Assembly: GCA_052143655.1 (NCBI GenBank)
Contig: JBKQSL010000317.1
Location: 1-48,165 of the forward strand
Length of the DNA: 48,165 nt
Direction of reading: 5' to 3'
From: CAVSUR01 sp052143655
GTDB taxonomy: Bacteria; Actinomycetota; Actinomycetes; Streptosporangiales; Streptosporangiaceae
The notes under the pieces were generated by a model. The model was given only the letters and a program-made list of their open reading frames with translations, was not told where the DNA came from and did no database searches. Numbering within the stretch: position 1 is the first letter of the stretch; each line of letters begins with the position of its first letter. Both the position numbers and the translations under genes were made by a program. Shown piece after piece: positions 1-7,707 of this stretch.

Positions 1-1
1 G

Positions 2-821
2 CACGCGGTCCCGGTCGCTGACCGTCTTTACCGGGCAGGCCGCCGGGCCGGCCGGTACCTGCCGGGCCTGGTGCACCTGCGCGGCGGGCCGCAGGCGGGA
101 CCGGCGGTCCGGCTGCGGGCCGGGGCCAGGCGGCCGGTGCCGGTGCTCACCCCGGCGCAGATCGAGGCGATCTTGGATGAGTGCGCACGGTGGGATGGCG
201 CTGCGGGCACCTGGGCGGGGCTGGTGCGGGACCGGCTGCTGCTGTCCGCTCTCGCGGAGACGGGGATGCGGCTGGGCGAGGCGCTGTCGGTGAAGCACTG
301 CGACTGGCATGCCGGGCGGGGCGGCACCCCGTTCATCGAGGTGGTGCCGCGGCAGGATCATCCGGCCGGGGCGCGGGTGAAGAACAGCCGTTACCGGCGG
401 ATCTTTATCAGCGACGGGCTGGAGCGCCTGCATAGCGAGTATGTCTGGCAGCTGTGCGATGCCGGGGCGCACCGGGTGCTGGATCTGGAGAACCACTTCG
501 TGTTCGTCAACCTGCGGCGCGGCGAGTGGCTGGCGCCGATGCGCCCGGAGACCGTCTATGACCTGGTGGCTTCGCTGAAGCGGCGGCTGGGCGGCAGGGT
601 CCCGCCGGGGTGGACGCCGCACTGGTTCAGGCATTCGCATGCCTCGGCCCTGCTGCTGGCGTGAGCACGTGGTGATGCGCCGGCTCGGCCATGCCGACAT
701 CCAGACGACGATCAACCTATACGGCTGGGTCAGCGACGACGCCGAGCTCGCCGCGGTGGCGGACTGGCAGTCCTGGTGCTCGGGATGGCGCGGGCTGGGC
801 GCGGAGCATGGTGATGGCTGA
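2..821 (+). pseudogene. Tn554 TnpA-like tyrosine recombinase, 5' partial and frameshifted
   Basis: The frame is open from base 2, so the 5' end lies upstream of the window. The protein reads through the catalytic-domain start (TGMRLGEAL, containing the first catalytic Arg) to the HxxR box (HWFRHSHA, about 629-652), then stops at 662-664. The missing C-terminus is in another frame: RRLGHADIQTT (second His) and INLYGWV (the nucleophilic Tyr), ending at 821. Compared with relatives, a few residues are lost at about 655-666 together with the frame. All catalytic residues are present but split between two frames, so the product is predicted inactive. The tail overlaps the start of the next recombinase by 8 bases, as in intact Tn554-type operons. 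Confidence 0.8.
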
Positions 822-3009
822 GCCGCCGGAAACGGGCGGAGCGCAGCACGCTGCCGCGGCTGACCGGCTGGCCCGCAGCGCGGCGCTGGCCGGTGGCCTG
901 CCCGCCGCCTTCGCGGTGACCGTGTTCGACCCCGTGGATCCCGCGCTGGCCGGGGTGTTCATGGCCGGGTCGCGGGTGACCCGGCTGCGCACTGGTTCGC
1001 TGCCGCTGCCGATGCGCCGGGAGATCTCCTGGTGGATCGCCACCTGCTATGCCAGCGGGGAGCGGCTGATCCACGCCAGTGAGCGGAACCGGTGGGTGGC
1101 CACCGCCGCCGATGTCGTGACCCGGCGTCCTGAGGTGTGCTCGTTCGCGGACCTGACTCTCACCGAGTGGATGACAGCCTGGGGCCGGGTGTTCCACGCT
1201 GGGCACGGCCGGATCGCCACGGCCAGCAGCCGGCGCCGCGCTGAGATCGCGCTGCGGGGCATGCTGCGCCTGCTCGCGGTGCGCTATAGCCCATGTGAAT
1301 GGTGGCAGCATGACACCTGGTCGCTGAGGCTGGATCCGCGGATCCCCCGCCGGGAGCACGAAAGCCGGGGCAGCACCGCGGTCCGCTGGAGCGGGCTGCA
1401 GCCGGCCTGGCTTGGCGGCGGGTTCAGGTTCTGCCTGCGCCTGCAGCTGGAGTCCGGGCAGCTGACCTGGTCATCGGTGATGCCGCAGCACGCTTTCGCG
1501 TTCCGGTTCGCCGCCTTCCTGGCATCCCGCAGCATCAGCTATCCCGCGCTGGTCGCCGATCCCGGCCACGAGCTGCGGGCGCTCGCCCTGGACTTCCGGA
1601 CCTTCCTGCACGGCTGGACCAAGACCCGGCAGGGCCGTTCGGGCTGCGGCAGCGGCCTGGACGCGCGGACCATCGCCCGCAACTTGCAGGCGATCGGCCT
1701 GTTCTACCGGGTGATGAGCGACTACCGGGCCGAAGCCGCCGCCGCGCTCGCCGACGACCGGTGGCTGGCGCTCGCCGACGCCCACGCCCGGCTCTGCCGC
1801 GATGGTGACCGGGCCCGCGGCCGGGCGATCCGCGAGGCTGACGAGCGCAACTACATCAACGACACCGACCTGGCCCGGATGCTGAGCCGCATCGAGCTGC
1901 TCGGGCTGCCCCGCGACCAGGCGAAGGCCATCACCCGGGACGGGCAGCAGATCCAGTTCGCCGGGTTCGGTCACCCGGCGGTGATGCGGGCATGGCTGAT
2001 CCAGGCTCTGACCGGCCGCCGGGCCAGCGAGGTGCTGATGATGGACTTCGAGCCGCTCAGCGAGATCCCCGGCCTGGATGTGACCACGGTCCCCGAGGGC
2101 GGGATGGTCGCCCGGCTGCGCTGCCAGCAGACCAAGATCGACGGCGCGCCCGACACCATCCTCACCGGAGCCGGCGTCGTGCAGATCATCCGCGAGCAGC
2201 AGGCATGGGCCCGCCAGCAGTGGCACCTCGGCCCGGAGGTCACGCCGAGGTGCCTGTTCCCCAAGGCCACCGGCAACCGGCATGCCACCAGGCCATGGGA
2301 AACCAGCAACTACAACAAGGTGCTCCGCGAGTTCAGCCTTGCCCTCGGTCTGCGCGACGCAGACGGGCAGCTGCTGCTCTACTCCCGCAGCCACCGGCTG
2401 CGTCACGCCAAGGCCACCACCTTGCTGAATGCCGGCGCCCCGATCCACGTGGTGCAGCGCTATCTGGGGCATCAGTCGCCTGAAATGAGCATGCGGTATG
2501 CCGCGACCCTGGCCAGCACCGCCGAACGGGAGTTCCTCGCCATGGTCAAGATCGGCCGGGACGGGCGGGAGATCGGCATGGACCACCGCGACATGCTCGA
2601 CCTGATGCAGCTCGGCCGGCGCACCGACCGGGTGCTGCCCAACGGGTACTGCCTGCTGCCCCCGGCCCGCTCCTGCGACAAGGGCAACGCCTGCCACGGC
2701 TGCGGCCACTTCGCCACCGACCGCACCCACCTGCCCGAGATCCGCCGCCAGCTCGCCGCCACCGAGCAGCTGATCGAGCACCGCGAAGCCCAGCACCTCG
2801 CCCGCTACGGCGAGCCGATGAGCGAGCGCAACGTCTGGCTCGAGCAGCGCCTCGCCGAGGTCCGCAGCATGCGCCTGGAAATCGCCGCTCTCGAAGCGCA
2901 GCCCGGCAGCGACACCAGCGCCGTCCGCGGCGCGGGCGTCTGCGGCAGGCCCGGCTACCAGGCCGCGCTGGTGCCCGTCACGATCACCAGAAAGCCAGCG
3001 GGATCGTGA
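814..3009 (+). CDS. Tn554 TnpB-like tyrosine recombinase/integrase
   Basis: Large (731 aa) site-specific recombinase, predicted to cut and rejoin the transposon ends with TnpA. The catalytic-domain signatures are TGRRASEV (Arg, about residue 401), SHRLRHAKATT (HxxR, about 525) and LGHQ...MRYA (His and Tyr, about 552-563). A C-terminal Cys cluster (about residues 611-632, spacing C-x8-C-x5-C-x2-C) followed by a helical segment is typical of this family. I chose ATG 814 because GGAG at 803-806 sits 7 bases upstream; ATG 808 and GTG 811 are too close to it. The start overlaps the broken tnpA frame by 8 bases, and the stop overlaps the next start (GTGA). The frame is intact. Confidence 0.85.
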   Translation: MAEPPETGGAQHAAAADRLARSAALAGGLPAAFAVTVFDPVDPALAGVFMAGSRVTRLRTGSLPLPMRREISWWIATCYASGERLIHASERNRWVATAADVVTRRPEVCSFADLTLTEWMTAWGRVFHAGHGRIATASSRRRAEIALRGMLRLLAVRYSPCEWWQHDTWSLRLDPRIPRREHESRGSTAVRWSGLQPAWLGGGFRFCLRLQLESGQLTWSSVMPQHAFAFRFAAFLASRSISYPALVADPGHELRALALDFRTFLHGWTKTRQGRSGCGSGLDARTIARNLQAIGLFYRVMSDYRAEAAAALADDRWLALADAHARLCRDGDRARGRAIREADERNYINDTDLARMLSRIELLGLPRDQAKAITRDGQQIQFAGFGHPAVMRAWLIQALTGRRASEVLMMDFEPLSEIPGLDVTTVPEGGMVARLRCQQTKIDGAPDTILTGAGVVQIIREQQAWARQQWHLGPEVTPRCLFPKATGNRHATRPWETSNYNKVLREFSLALGLRDADGQLLLYSRSHRLRHAKATTLLNAGAPIHVVQRYLGHQSPEMSMRYAATLASTAEREFLAMVKIGRDGREIGMDHRDMLDLMQLGRRTDRVLPNGYCLLPPARSCDKGNACHGCGHFATDRTHLPEIRRQLAATEQLIEHREAQHLARYGEPMSERNVWLEQRLAEVRSMRLEIAALEAQPGSDTSAVRGAGVCGRPGYQAALVPVTITRKPAGS

Positions 3010-3464
3010 CCGCGGCTCGCCCTCAGCCGCACCCGGCAGAGCCCAGCAGTTCAGCCGCGCAACGGCGGGCTGACGCGCTGCGCCGCGCCGCCCAGGCCAA
3101 ACGCCAAGCCGCCACGGCCCGCGCCGAGGCCTCAATCCGCAAGCTCATCAAGAACCAGCAGGAGATCAGCTTCCGGGCCGTCGCCCGCACCGGCGGAATC
3201 AGCCTCGACTTCCTCTACGCCAACGCCGATCTGCGTGGCCGCATCGAGGCGCTGCGCGCTCGCCAGGCCACCAAAGCCCCGGCCGTGCCCGCCGGCTCAT
3301 CCCGGCCCGACGCCGGCGTGGCGGACGCCCTGACCGCCCGGCTCCGCGAGGAACGCGCCGCCCGCCTGGCCGCCGTCCGTGACCTCGAGGACAAACCCGC
3401 CGCCGCCCACGGAGAGCTCCTCCGCCTGCGCCGGGTCCTGCAACAGCATGGCATCCAGGCCTGA
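3006..3464 (+). CDS. TnpC-like protein, DUF6262 family
   Basis: A 152-aa basic, mostly helical protein that starts at a GTG overlapping the tnpB stop. It matches the third gene of Tn554-type elements: an Ala/Arg-rich N-terminal helix, a central segment with EISFRAVARTGGISLDFLY (resembling a helix-turn-helix, about residues 53-72), and a C-terminal Arg/Glu/Leu-rich coiled coil (about 110-148). Tn554 TnpC is reported to influence efficiency and orientation of transposition rather than catalysis. That role is inferred here from position and family resemblance. Coupled translation with tnpB is implied by the 4-base overlap. Confidence 0.75.
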   Translation: MTAARPQPHPAEPSSSAAQRRADALRRAAQAKRQAATARAEASIRKLIKNQQEISFRAVARTGGISLDFLYANADLRGRIEALRARQATKAPAVPAGSSRPDAGVADALTARLREERAARLAAVRDLEDKPAAAHGELLRLRRVLQQHGIQA

Positions 3465-3511
3465 CCCGCCCACGCTCCCGGCATCTCCGCAACGTCGCTA
3501 CCCGCGGAAAC

Positions 3512-3955
3512 ATGGCAAATTTAAAGATCAACACCAGACAAGGCGAGGACTTCGACTACGACCACCAGCGATCCCTCAGACGCGAGGTCATCGCCCACCT
3601 GGGCACCCTCGACTTCGTCACCGCCAAAGAAAACGTGATCTTCCTCGGCCCGCCGGGGACAGGAAAAACGATGCTGTCCACCGGGCTGGGCATCCGGGCC
3701 TGCCAGGCCGGGCACCGCGTCGCCTTCGCCACCGCCGCCGAATGGGTCGCCCGCCTCGCCGACGCCCACCACGCCGGACGCCTCCAGGACGAGCTCACCC
3801 GGCTCGCCCGCGTCCCCGTCCTGATCATCGACGAGGCTGGCTATATGCCCTTCACGCGGCCACCACCACCGACGACAACTAACCGTAACCAAACCGCGCC
3901 AGGAGGGGGCCAGATTTCAGCCGTTGGAAGAGGGTCAATTTTCGGCCGACGTTGA
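3512..3955 (+). pseudogene. IS21-family helper ATPase (IstB-like), truncated at both ends
   Basis: Similarity to IstB runs from about 3545 to 3855: FDYDHQRSLRRE, then a Walker A box GPPGTGKT (about 3649-3672), ATAAEWVARLADA, and a Walker B box VLIIDEAGYMPF (about 3819-3851). IstB proteins are about 250 aa. Here the N-terminal 60 or so residues and everything after the Walker B are missing. The frame ends in unrelated Pro/Thr-rich residues, so an internal deletion removed the C-terminal half. No istA transposase is present. The fragment cannot act as a transposition helper. Confidence 0.85.
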
Positions 3956-3957
3956 CA
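3545..3957 (+). mobile_element. IS21-family element remnant with right terminal end
   Basis: Beyond the istB fragment, about 3900-3957 holds a typical IS21-type terminus: a GGGGGCCAGATTTCAGCCG-like segment, then GGGTCAATTTTCGGCCGACG, ending in GTTGACA at 3957. IS21 ends usually finish in CA and carry two or more related short repeats (here the two C/G-C-A-ATTT-like blocks), which fits. The left end and istA are missing. The Tn554-like element probably inserted into, or recombined with, this IS. Confidence 0.65.
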
Positions 3958-4221
3958 CGGGCCCGGCCCGACCCGGGCCCGACCCCAGGTAGTCCTCGGC
4001 CAACTCCGGCACGCGAACAACGGGCGCGGATATCACGCTCCTCCGCGAGCTGCCGGGTGCCGATCCGCTGTTTGCTGGCGATCTCGATGACCACCCTTGC
4101 CATGCAAGTGCCGACACCAGCTCCCCCTGACCACAACGCGTGCTGTCGGCGGCATGACAGCGTGTTCTCCTGCCCGTGGGGTTCGGGTCGGTGACAAGGC
4201 AGGCGCTGAGAGAATCGGCGG
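3958..4221. other. Intergenic segment without a supported gene
   Basis: Between the IS21 end and the DUF3024 gene no open frame looks coding. A minus-strand stretch at about 4030-4117 reads ARVVIEIASKQRIGTRQLAEE, which could be a helix-turn-helix remnant, but it runs into the IS21 end without a stop and has no recognisable partner. I leave it unassigned. Confidence 0.4.
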
Positions 4222-4569
4222 GTGGCTGGGGGCAGGTTGCCGGAACTGGATGTAGCGCGAGTGCGCCGGTGGTGCGCCCAGCGCGTCCCGGCGCATCTGC
4301 GCAACGAGATCCGGGTGGAATGCGATGTCACGCCCCGGCATCTGACGATCGTGGAATGCAGGCCGCCCTGGCGTAAGGACATGGGCGAGGCGTGGACGCG
4401 GTTCCCGATCGCCAGGCTCCGCTACACCAAGGCGACCAGGCTCTGGTCCTTGTACTGGCGCGACCGGCATCTGCGCTTCCACCTCTACGACCGGCTTGCG
4501 CCGTCACCGCGCATCGACGAGCTGCTGCAGGAGATCGACCGCGACCCGACGACGATCTTCTGGGGATAG
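4222..4569 (+). CDS. DUF3024 family protein
   Basis: A 115-aa cytoplasmic protein. The match to DUF3024 covers the full length: an N-terminal helix with RRWCAQRVPAHLRNEIRVE, a central IVECRPPW followed by an acidic/Trp stretch, PIARLRYTK, the strongly conserved WSLYWRDRHLRFH, and a C-terminal IDRDPTTIFWG. The function of this family is unknown. It is frequent in actinobacteria, often near mobile elements. GTG 4222 is the only start that keeps the conserved N-terminus. It is a single gene between an IS remnant and the low-GC cluster, so its neighbours give no functional clue. Confidence 0.8.
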   Translation: MAGGRLPELDVARVRRWCAQRVPAHLRNEIRVECDVTPRHLTIVECRPPWRKDMGEAWTRFPIARLRYTKATRLWSLYWRDRHLRFHLYDRLAPSPRIDELLQEIDRDPTTIFWG

Positions 4570-4793
4570 CCGCCGGGCCCAAGCGCCCACAGCGGCATGA
4601 GAGTAAGTTCTCGGAGCGACAGTATGGTTTAGGGCCCGTACGGGTCAGCTCCCTGACTAATTCCGCCAGTCTGGCTGGTCAGAGAGGCTTGGCTGGCAAG
4701 ATAGGCGATTTGCCGTACGGTTCGTCGGCAGCGCGCTTGCCAGATTTGTGCCCGCCCCGTACCTGTCGGTGACTCAGAGCGTAGCCTCGTCTT

Positions 4794-5513
4794 GTGGGTG
4801 CGCTCGGTGATCAGTTCCTCGGCATGTTCGCCGAGATCGAGAATTGTATGAAGCTGGAGCTCGGAAAACGCCAGAATGTGCGTTTTATTGACTTGGCACG
4901 TGAATACGTCCAAGTCCACAACCTCCCCTCGTCCTATCTGGTCTCGCTGCAGACCTACGCTGCGCTCCGGAATGCGATCGATCACAACAGTCATCGTGGG
5001 GCCTACCCAATCGCCGAGCCGATTCCTGAGATAGTGGAGGAAATCCGCCGGCTACGCGACAAGATTAAGGCGCCACCAGAAGCTATCGCCGTCTTGCCAG
5101 AGATGAATGTATATTCGGTTCACTCAGGTGAACCTGTCAGTGTGGCGCTTGAGTATGTGCGCCAATTCGACTTCTCTCAGCTTCCGGTGTATGAGTCAGG
5201 CCAGTACGTCGGCGTTCTGACGACCAACACTATTGCGCGATGGCTTGCCCAGCAGATCGTGGACGGCAGAGAGCATCGAGATGCAGCCGTTAGTGAGGTG
5301 ATGGAATTCCGCGAACCGAGTGACTGCGCACTGCTGATGGATCGCACTCTGACAGCCGCTGACGCCATCCATCAGCTGGCTTGCGGGGGTTCTGACGGAG
5401 GCCCAGTCAATGCTCTTATCCTCACCCAGAACATGCTGCCTACCGACCGCCCCATACGCGTGATCGCCGTATACGATGTACCTTTGCTCAGCGCCGCGCT
5501 CAAATTTGGCTAA
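4794..5513 (+). CDS. Predicted HEPN-like domain fused to paired CBS domains
   Basis: The 239-aa protein has two parts. Residues 1-95 are all helical and contain YAALRNAIDHN. R59-N60-x3-H64 matches the R-phi-x3-H active-site motif of HEPN RNases and is followed by a long helix (about 76-92). Residues 97-239 form a CBS pair: GEPVSVALEYVRQ...LPVYESGQYVGVLT (CBS1), and VMEFREP...DRTLTAADAIHQL...RVIAVYDVPLL (CBS2). CBS pairs commonly bind adenine nucleotides. Base composition is clearly unlike the core: about 47% GC by hand count over 4861-4920. No strong ribosome site precedes GTG 4794, so ATG 4824 is an alternative start. A nucleotide-gated RNase is my inference; the CBS call is firm, the HEPN call moderate. 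Confidence 0.65.
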   Translation: MGALGDQFLGMFAEIENCMKLELGKRQNVRFIDLAREYVQVHNLPSSYLVSLQTYAALRNAIDHNSHRGAYPIAEPIPEIVEEIRRLRDKIKAPPEAIAVLPEMNVYSVHSGEPVSVALEYVRQFDFSQLPVYESGQYVGVLTTNTIARWLAQQIVDGREHRDAAVSEVMEFREPSDCALLMDRTLTAADAIHQLACGGSDGGPVNALILTQNMLPTDRPIRVIAVYDVPLLSAALKFG

Positions 5514-5647
5514 TCGAAAATCCTACTAGCCTTCGCCAGTACGCGATTATCCCTTCCGGGGCATGGCCTGAATCTTCAGGGCTCAGGGCGGGTTGGGGTC
5601 GTGAGGACTGCTGGCATGACCGTTGTTTGCAACGTCGGAGGTCGGTG

Positions 5648-6400
5648 TTGCAGAGGTCTTGCCAGTGGGACCAGTATGTTCTGGTGGCTGACACTGATGA
5701 TCCAGGGGAGCGCGGCCGGAAGGTCACAGAAGCCCTCCTCCGCAAAGGCAGGGAACTCGGTTTCCAGGCCGCAGCCGAGTACCCAGTGCAGGGTGGTCGG
5801 CTGGACGTAGTGTGGCTCCTCCGCTTCGACGCGCCGATCCCGGGTGTCGATGAGGCACTTCCGGTTGCTGGATTCGAAATCGAGTCCAGTTGGCGAACCC
5901 GGAAGCATATCAAGGGCGACTACCTGAACCTGGCTGACTTGGGCGCTGCCCTTGGGGTGATCGTTCTGCTGGGAGACGGTGACGACGTCGAGGCAACCCG
6001 GCGATTCACAAGCATCCTGGTGGACAGGCCCGGCCCTCGCATATTGGTGTGGTCCGAACAGGACGTCGACGTGCTGATGCAGGGGACCATGGCCTCATCG
6101 ACGGCACCGGGCCCGTCCGCGCTGACGGCTTCTCAGCCTTTCGCGCAGGCGGAACATGCCGGCAAGTACCGCGCACTCTGGGCGTGGCTGCGCATCCTGC
6201 CTGGCGATCGCGTGCCGGCAACGTTCGCCCAGATAGAGGAGATCATCGGCATGCCGCTGCCGCGATCTTGCCGACAACATGCGGCCCACTGGTCCAGTTA
6301 CGAAGGAAGTGCGGTTGCTCGTGCGATCCATGACGCTGGCTGGGTCGCCCGCGAGGTAAGCATTCCTACCGAACGCCTGGTGTTCCAACGCTGCCAGTAG
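5648..6400 (+). CDS. Predicted PD-(D/E)XK nuclease-like domain fused to a DUF7662-like domain
   Basis: TTG 5648 is chosen because GGAGG (5637-5641) lies 6 bases upstream; GTG 5645 is an alternative. The 250-aa product has two halves. Residues 25-135 look like a PD-(D/E)XK fold: a helix with E44, then RLDVVWLLRF (D53), then AGFEIESS (E77-x-E79), a basic helix (RTRKHIK), and a strand VIVLLG. The usual E-x-K is E-x-E here, so the catalytic Lys would have to come from K86 or K90. Residues 172-248 (KYRALWAWL, ATFAQIEEIIGMPLP, HAAHWSS, AIHDAGW) match the small domain I know as DUF7662, often seen in restriction or defence settings. Function is unproven. Confidence 0.6.
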   Translation: MQRSCQWDQYVLVADTDDPGERGRKVTEALLRKGRELGFQAAAEYPVQGGRLDVVWLLRFDAPIPGVDEALPVAGFEIESSWRTRKHIKGDYLNLADLGAALGVIVLLGDGDDVEATRRFTSILVDRPGPRILVWSEQDVDVLMQGTMASSTAPGPSALTASQPFAQAEHAGKYRALWAWLRILPGDRVPATFAQIEEIIGMPLPRSCRQHAAHWSSYEGSAVARAIHDAGWVAREVSIPTERLVFQRCQ

Positions 6401-6520
6401 GCCGAGTAACACGGACTTTGTGGCAGAAGAAAGCATTTCTATAAGCCAGATATTCAAGCACTGAGCATACAACTTGAGACCGCAGCACTGTTCAAGAGAT
6501 AACGACGGGACGATTCTGGA

Positions 6521-7423
6521 ATGTGGGACTGGAGGTCCAACCCAGAAGCCCCGTGGTGGGTCAAGCTCCGCCGTGCGCGGCTTCACATCGATGAGGTTCA
6601 CCAGCGGGTTAGAACACTCGATGCCTCGAATCCGTGGTCTGTCGAGAAGGAACCGGCTGAGGACCCAGACATCTGGGGATTCCGCTTCAGGATTCAACGC
6701 CCGATCCCTTCGGACCTGTGTGCTGCTGTGGGCGATGCGGTAGCGAACATGCGGTCCGCGCTTGACTATGTTGCGTACGAGTTGGCGGTGCGCCACACAG
6801 GTGCCTTGGCTCCTCGTCAGGAGATGGCCACGGCGTTCCCCATCTGCAGGGACAGGGAAGCGTTCGATGGATTCTTCGCTGCGGGGCGGTGGGGGCCAGT
6901 CCGCGCCGAGATTTTCGGTGAGACCGAACGCCTCGCTCTTCAGTGCGTCCAGCCCTTCGCCCTCGGTGAGGAGGCTCGGAGCGTCGGAGTTGAATGGTCG
7001 ACTCCGGCGGACCAGGAACTCCTCACAGACGGCGCATGGGCGCTCAACACCGTGTGGAACATCGACAAACATCGACGGCTGCCAGAGCTTGCCTGGGGCC
7101 GTGACGACCTCTTCTGGTGGCAGGGTTCTGGCCAGGACGCTGTCAAGAAGTGGCGGGCGCTCGCCCCATCGGGGAGGCCTCTTGAGGACAACCAGTTGAT
7201 CCTAGAGTTGGGCGCCGTTCAGGGCAACGGGCGTCCGGACGTGAAGCTCATGCAGGAGATCAACCTTCTTCTGGTGGACGATCCCTCTCCGTACAAGTGC
7301 GCTCTAGTCGAGCGTCTCGAGCAACTGCACCAGTCCCTCAGCGGCTGGGTGTTGCCGAGGATCTTCGTCACGGCGGACGGAAACCCGCCGCCAAGAATGA
7401 TCTCGTTCCGCCCCCCGGAGTGA
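6521..7423 (+). CDS. Conserved protein of unknown function
   Basis: A 300-aa soluble protein. I recognise the general type (scattered actinobacterial hypothetical proteins) but not a named family. Conserved-looking blocks are ANMRSALDYVAYELAVRH (about residues 78-95), FPICRDREAFDGFF (about 106-119), LQPF-like CVQPF, and LNTVWNIDKHRRL (about 174-186). The first block resembles the RSALDH helix of related proteins and is HEPN-like in shape, but the expected His is Tyr here, so catalysis is doubtful. The start is an ATG preceded by no strong ribosome site. It is co-directional with the two genes before it, with a gap of about 120 bases. Confidence 0.6.
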   Translation: MWDWRSNPEAPWWVKLRRARLHIDEVHQRVRTLDASNPWSVEKEPAEDPDIWGFRFRIQRPIPSDLCAAVGDAVANMRSALDYVAYELAVRHTGALAPRQEMATAFPICRDREAFDGFFAAGRWGPVRAEIFGETERLALQCVQPFALGEEARSVGVEWSTPADQELLTDGAWALNTVWNIDKHRRLPELAWGRDDLFWWQGSGQDAVKKWRALAPSGRPLEDNQLILELGAVQGNGRPDVKLMQEINLLLVDDPSPYKCALVERLEQLHQSLSGWVLPRIFVTADGNPPPRMISFRPPE

Positions 7424-7707
7424 CCGCTTGTGCCCTGCACTATGACTTGGCCATCTGCTCGCTCATCGGCAGATCCGGTCGAACTCGCCCGGCAGAACGA
7501 CCTAGCCGGCGCGCCTGAGTCGATGCGCGGCCAGGTTGCCCGGGCCGCGCTGATCAGACGGCTCGGGGTCGTTGATAATGGCGGCTCAGATCCACCCGTG
7601 GCCGTGCTTCAGTCACGCTACGCGACCTGGAGTGCTCCAAGACCGACCGTGGCCGCCAGAAAGTGGGGAGGTCACCGGTCGACCGAGCGCTTCTCGCGCT
7701 GGCCGCT

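Larger units (their letters stand above)
1..3500 (+). mobile_element. Tn554-like transposon, right-hand part
   Basis: Three co-directional genes (tnpA-like, tnpB-like, tnpC-like) overlap by a few bases each. This is the order known for Tn554-family transposons, which use two tyrosine recombinases and a small third protein rather than a DDE transposase. The left end lies outside the window. The right end is not defined; it should lie between the tnpC stop at 3464 and the start of IS21-like coding similarity near 3545, because an AT-rich patch at about 3508-3540 separates the two. The frameshift in tnpA suggests the element can no longer move by itself. Confidence 0.75.

Noticed and set aside
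1471..3135. Long minus-strand open frame (554 codons) opposite tnpB
   Set aside because: Antisense shadow of the tnpB codon pattern in GC-rich DNA; residues are compositionally biased and match no family.
3935..4117. Minus-strand frame with a helix-turn-helix-like start
   Set aside because: Runs through the IS21 end and has no conserved length or family; kept only as an unassigned stretch.
7424..7707. Gap after the third island gene
   Set aside because: A plus-strand frame (7430-7711) is open but lacks a recognisable family and a ribosome site. I also looked for a copy of the tRNA-Val 3' end here as a partner attachment site and saw none.
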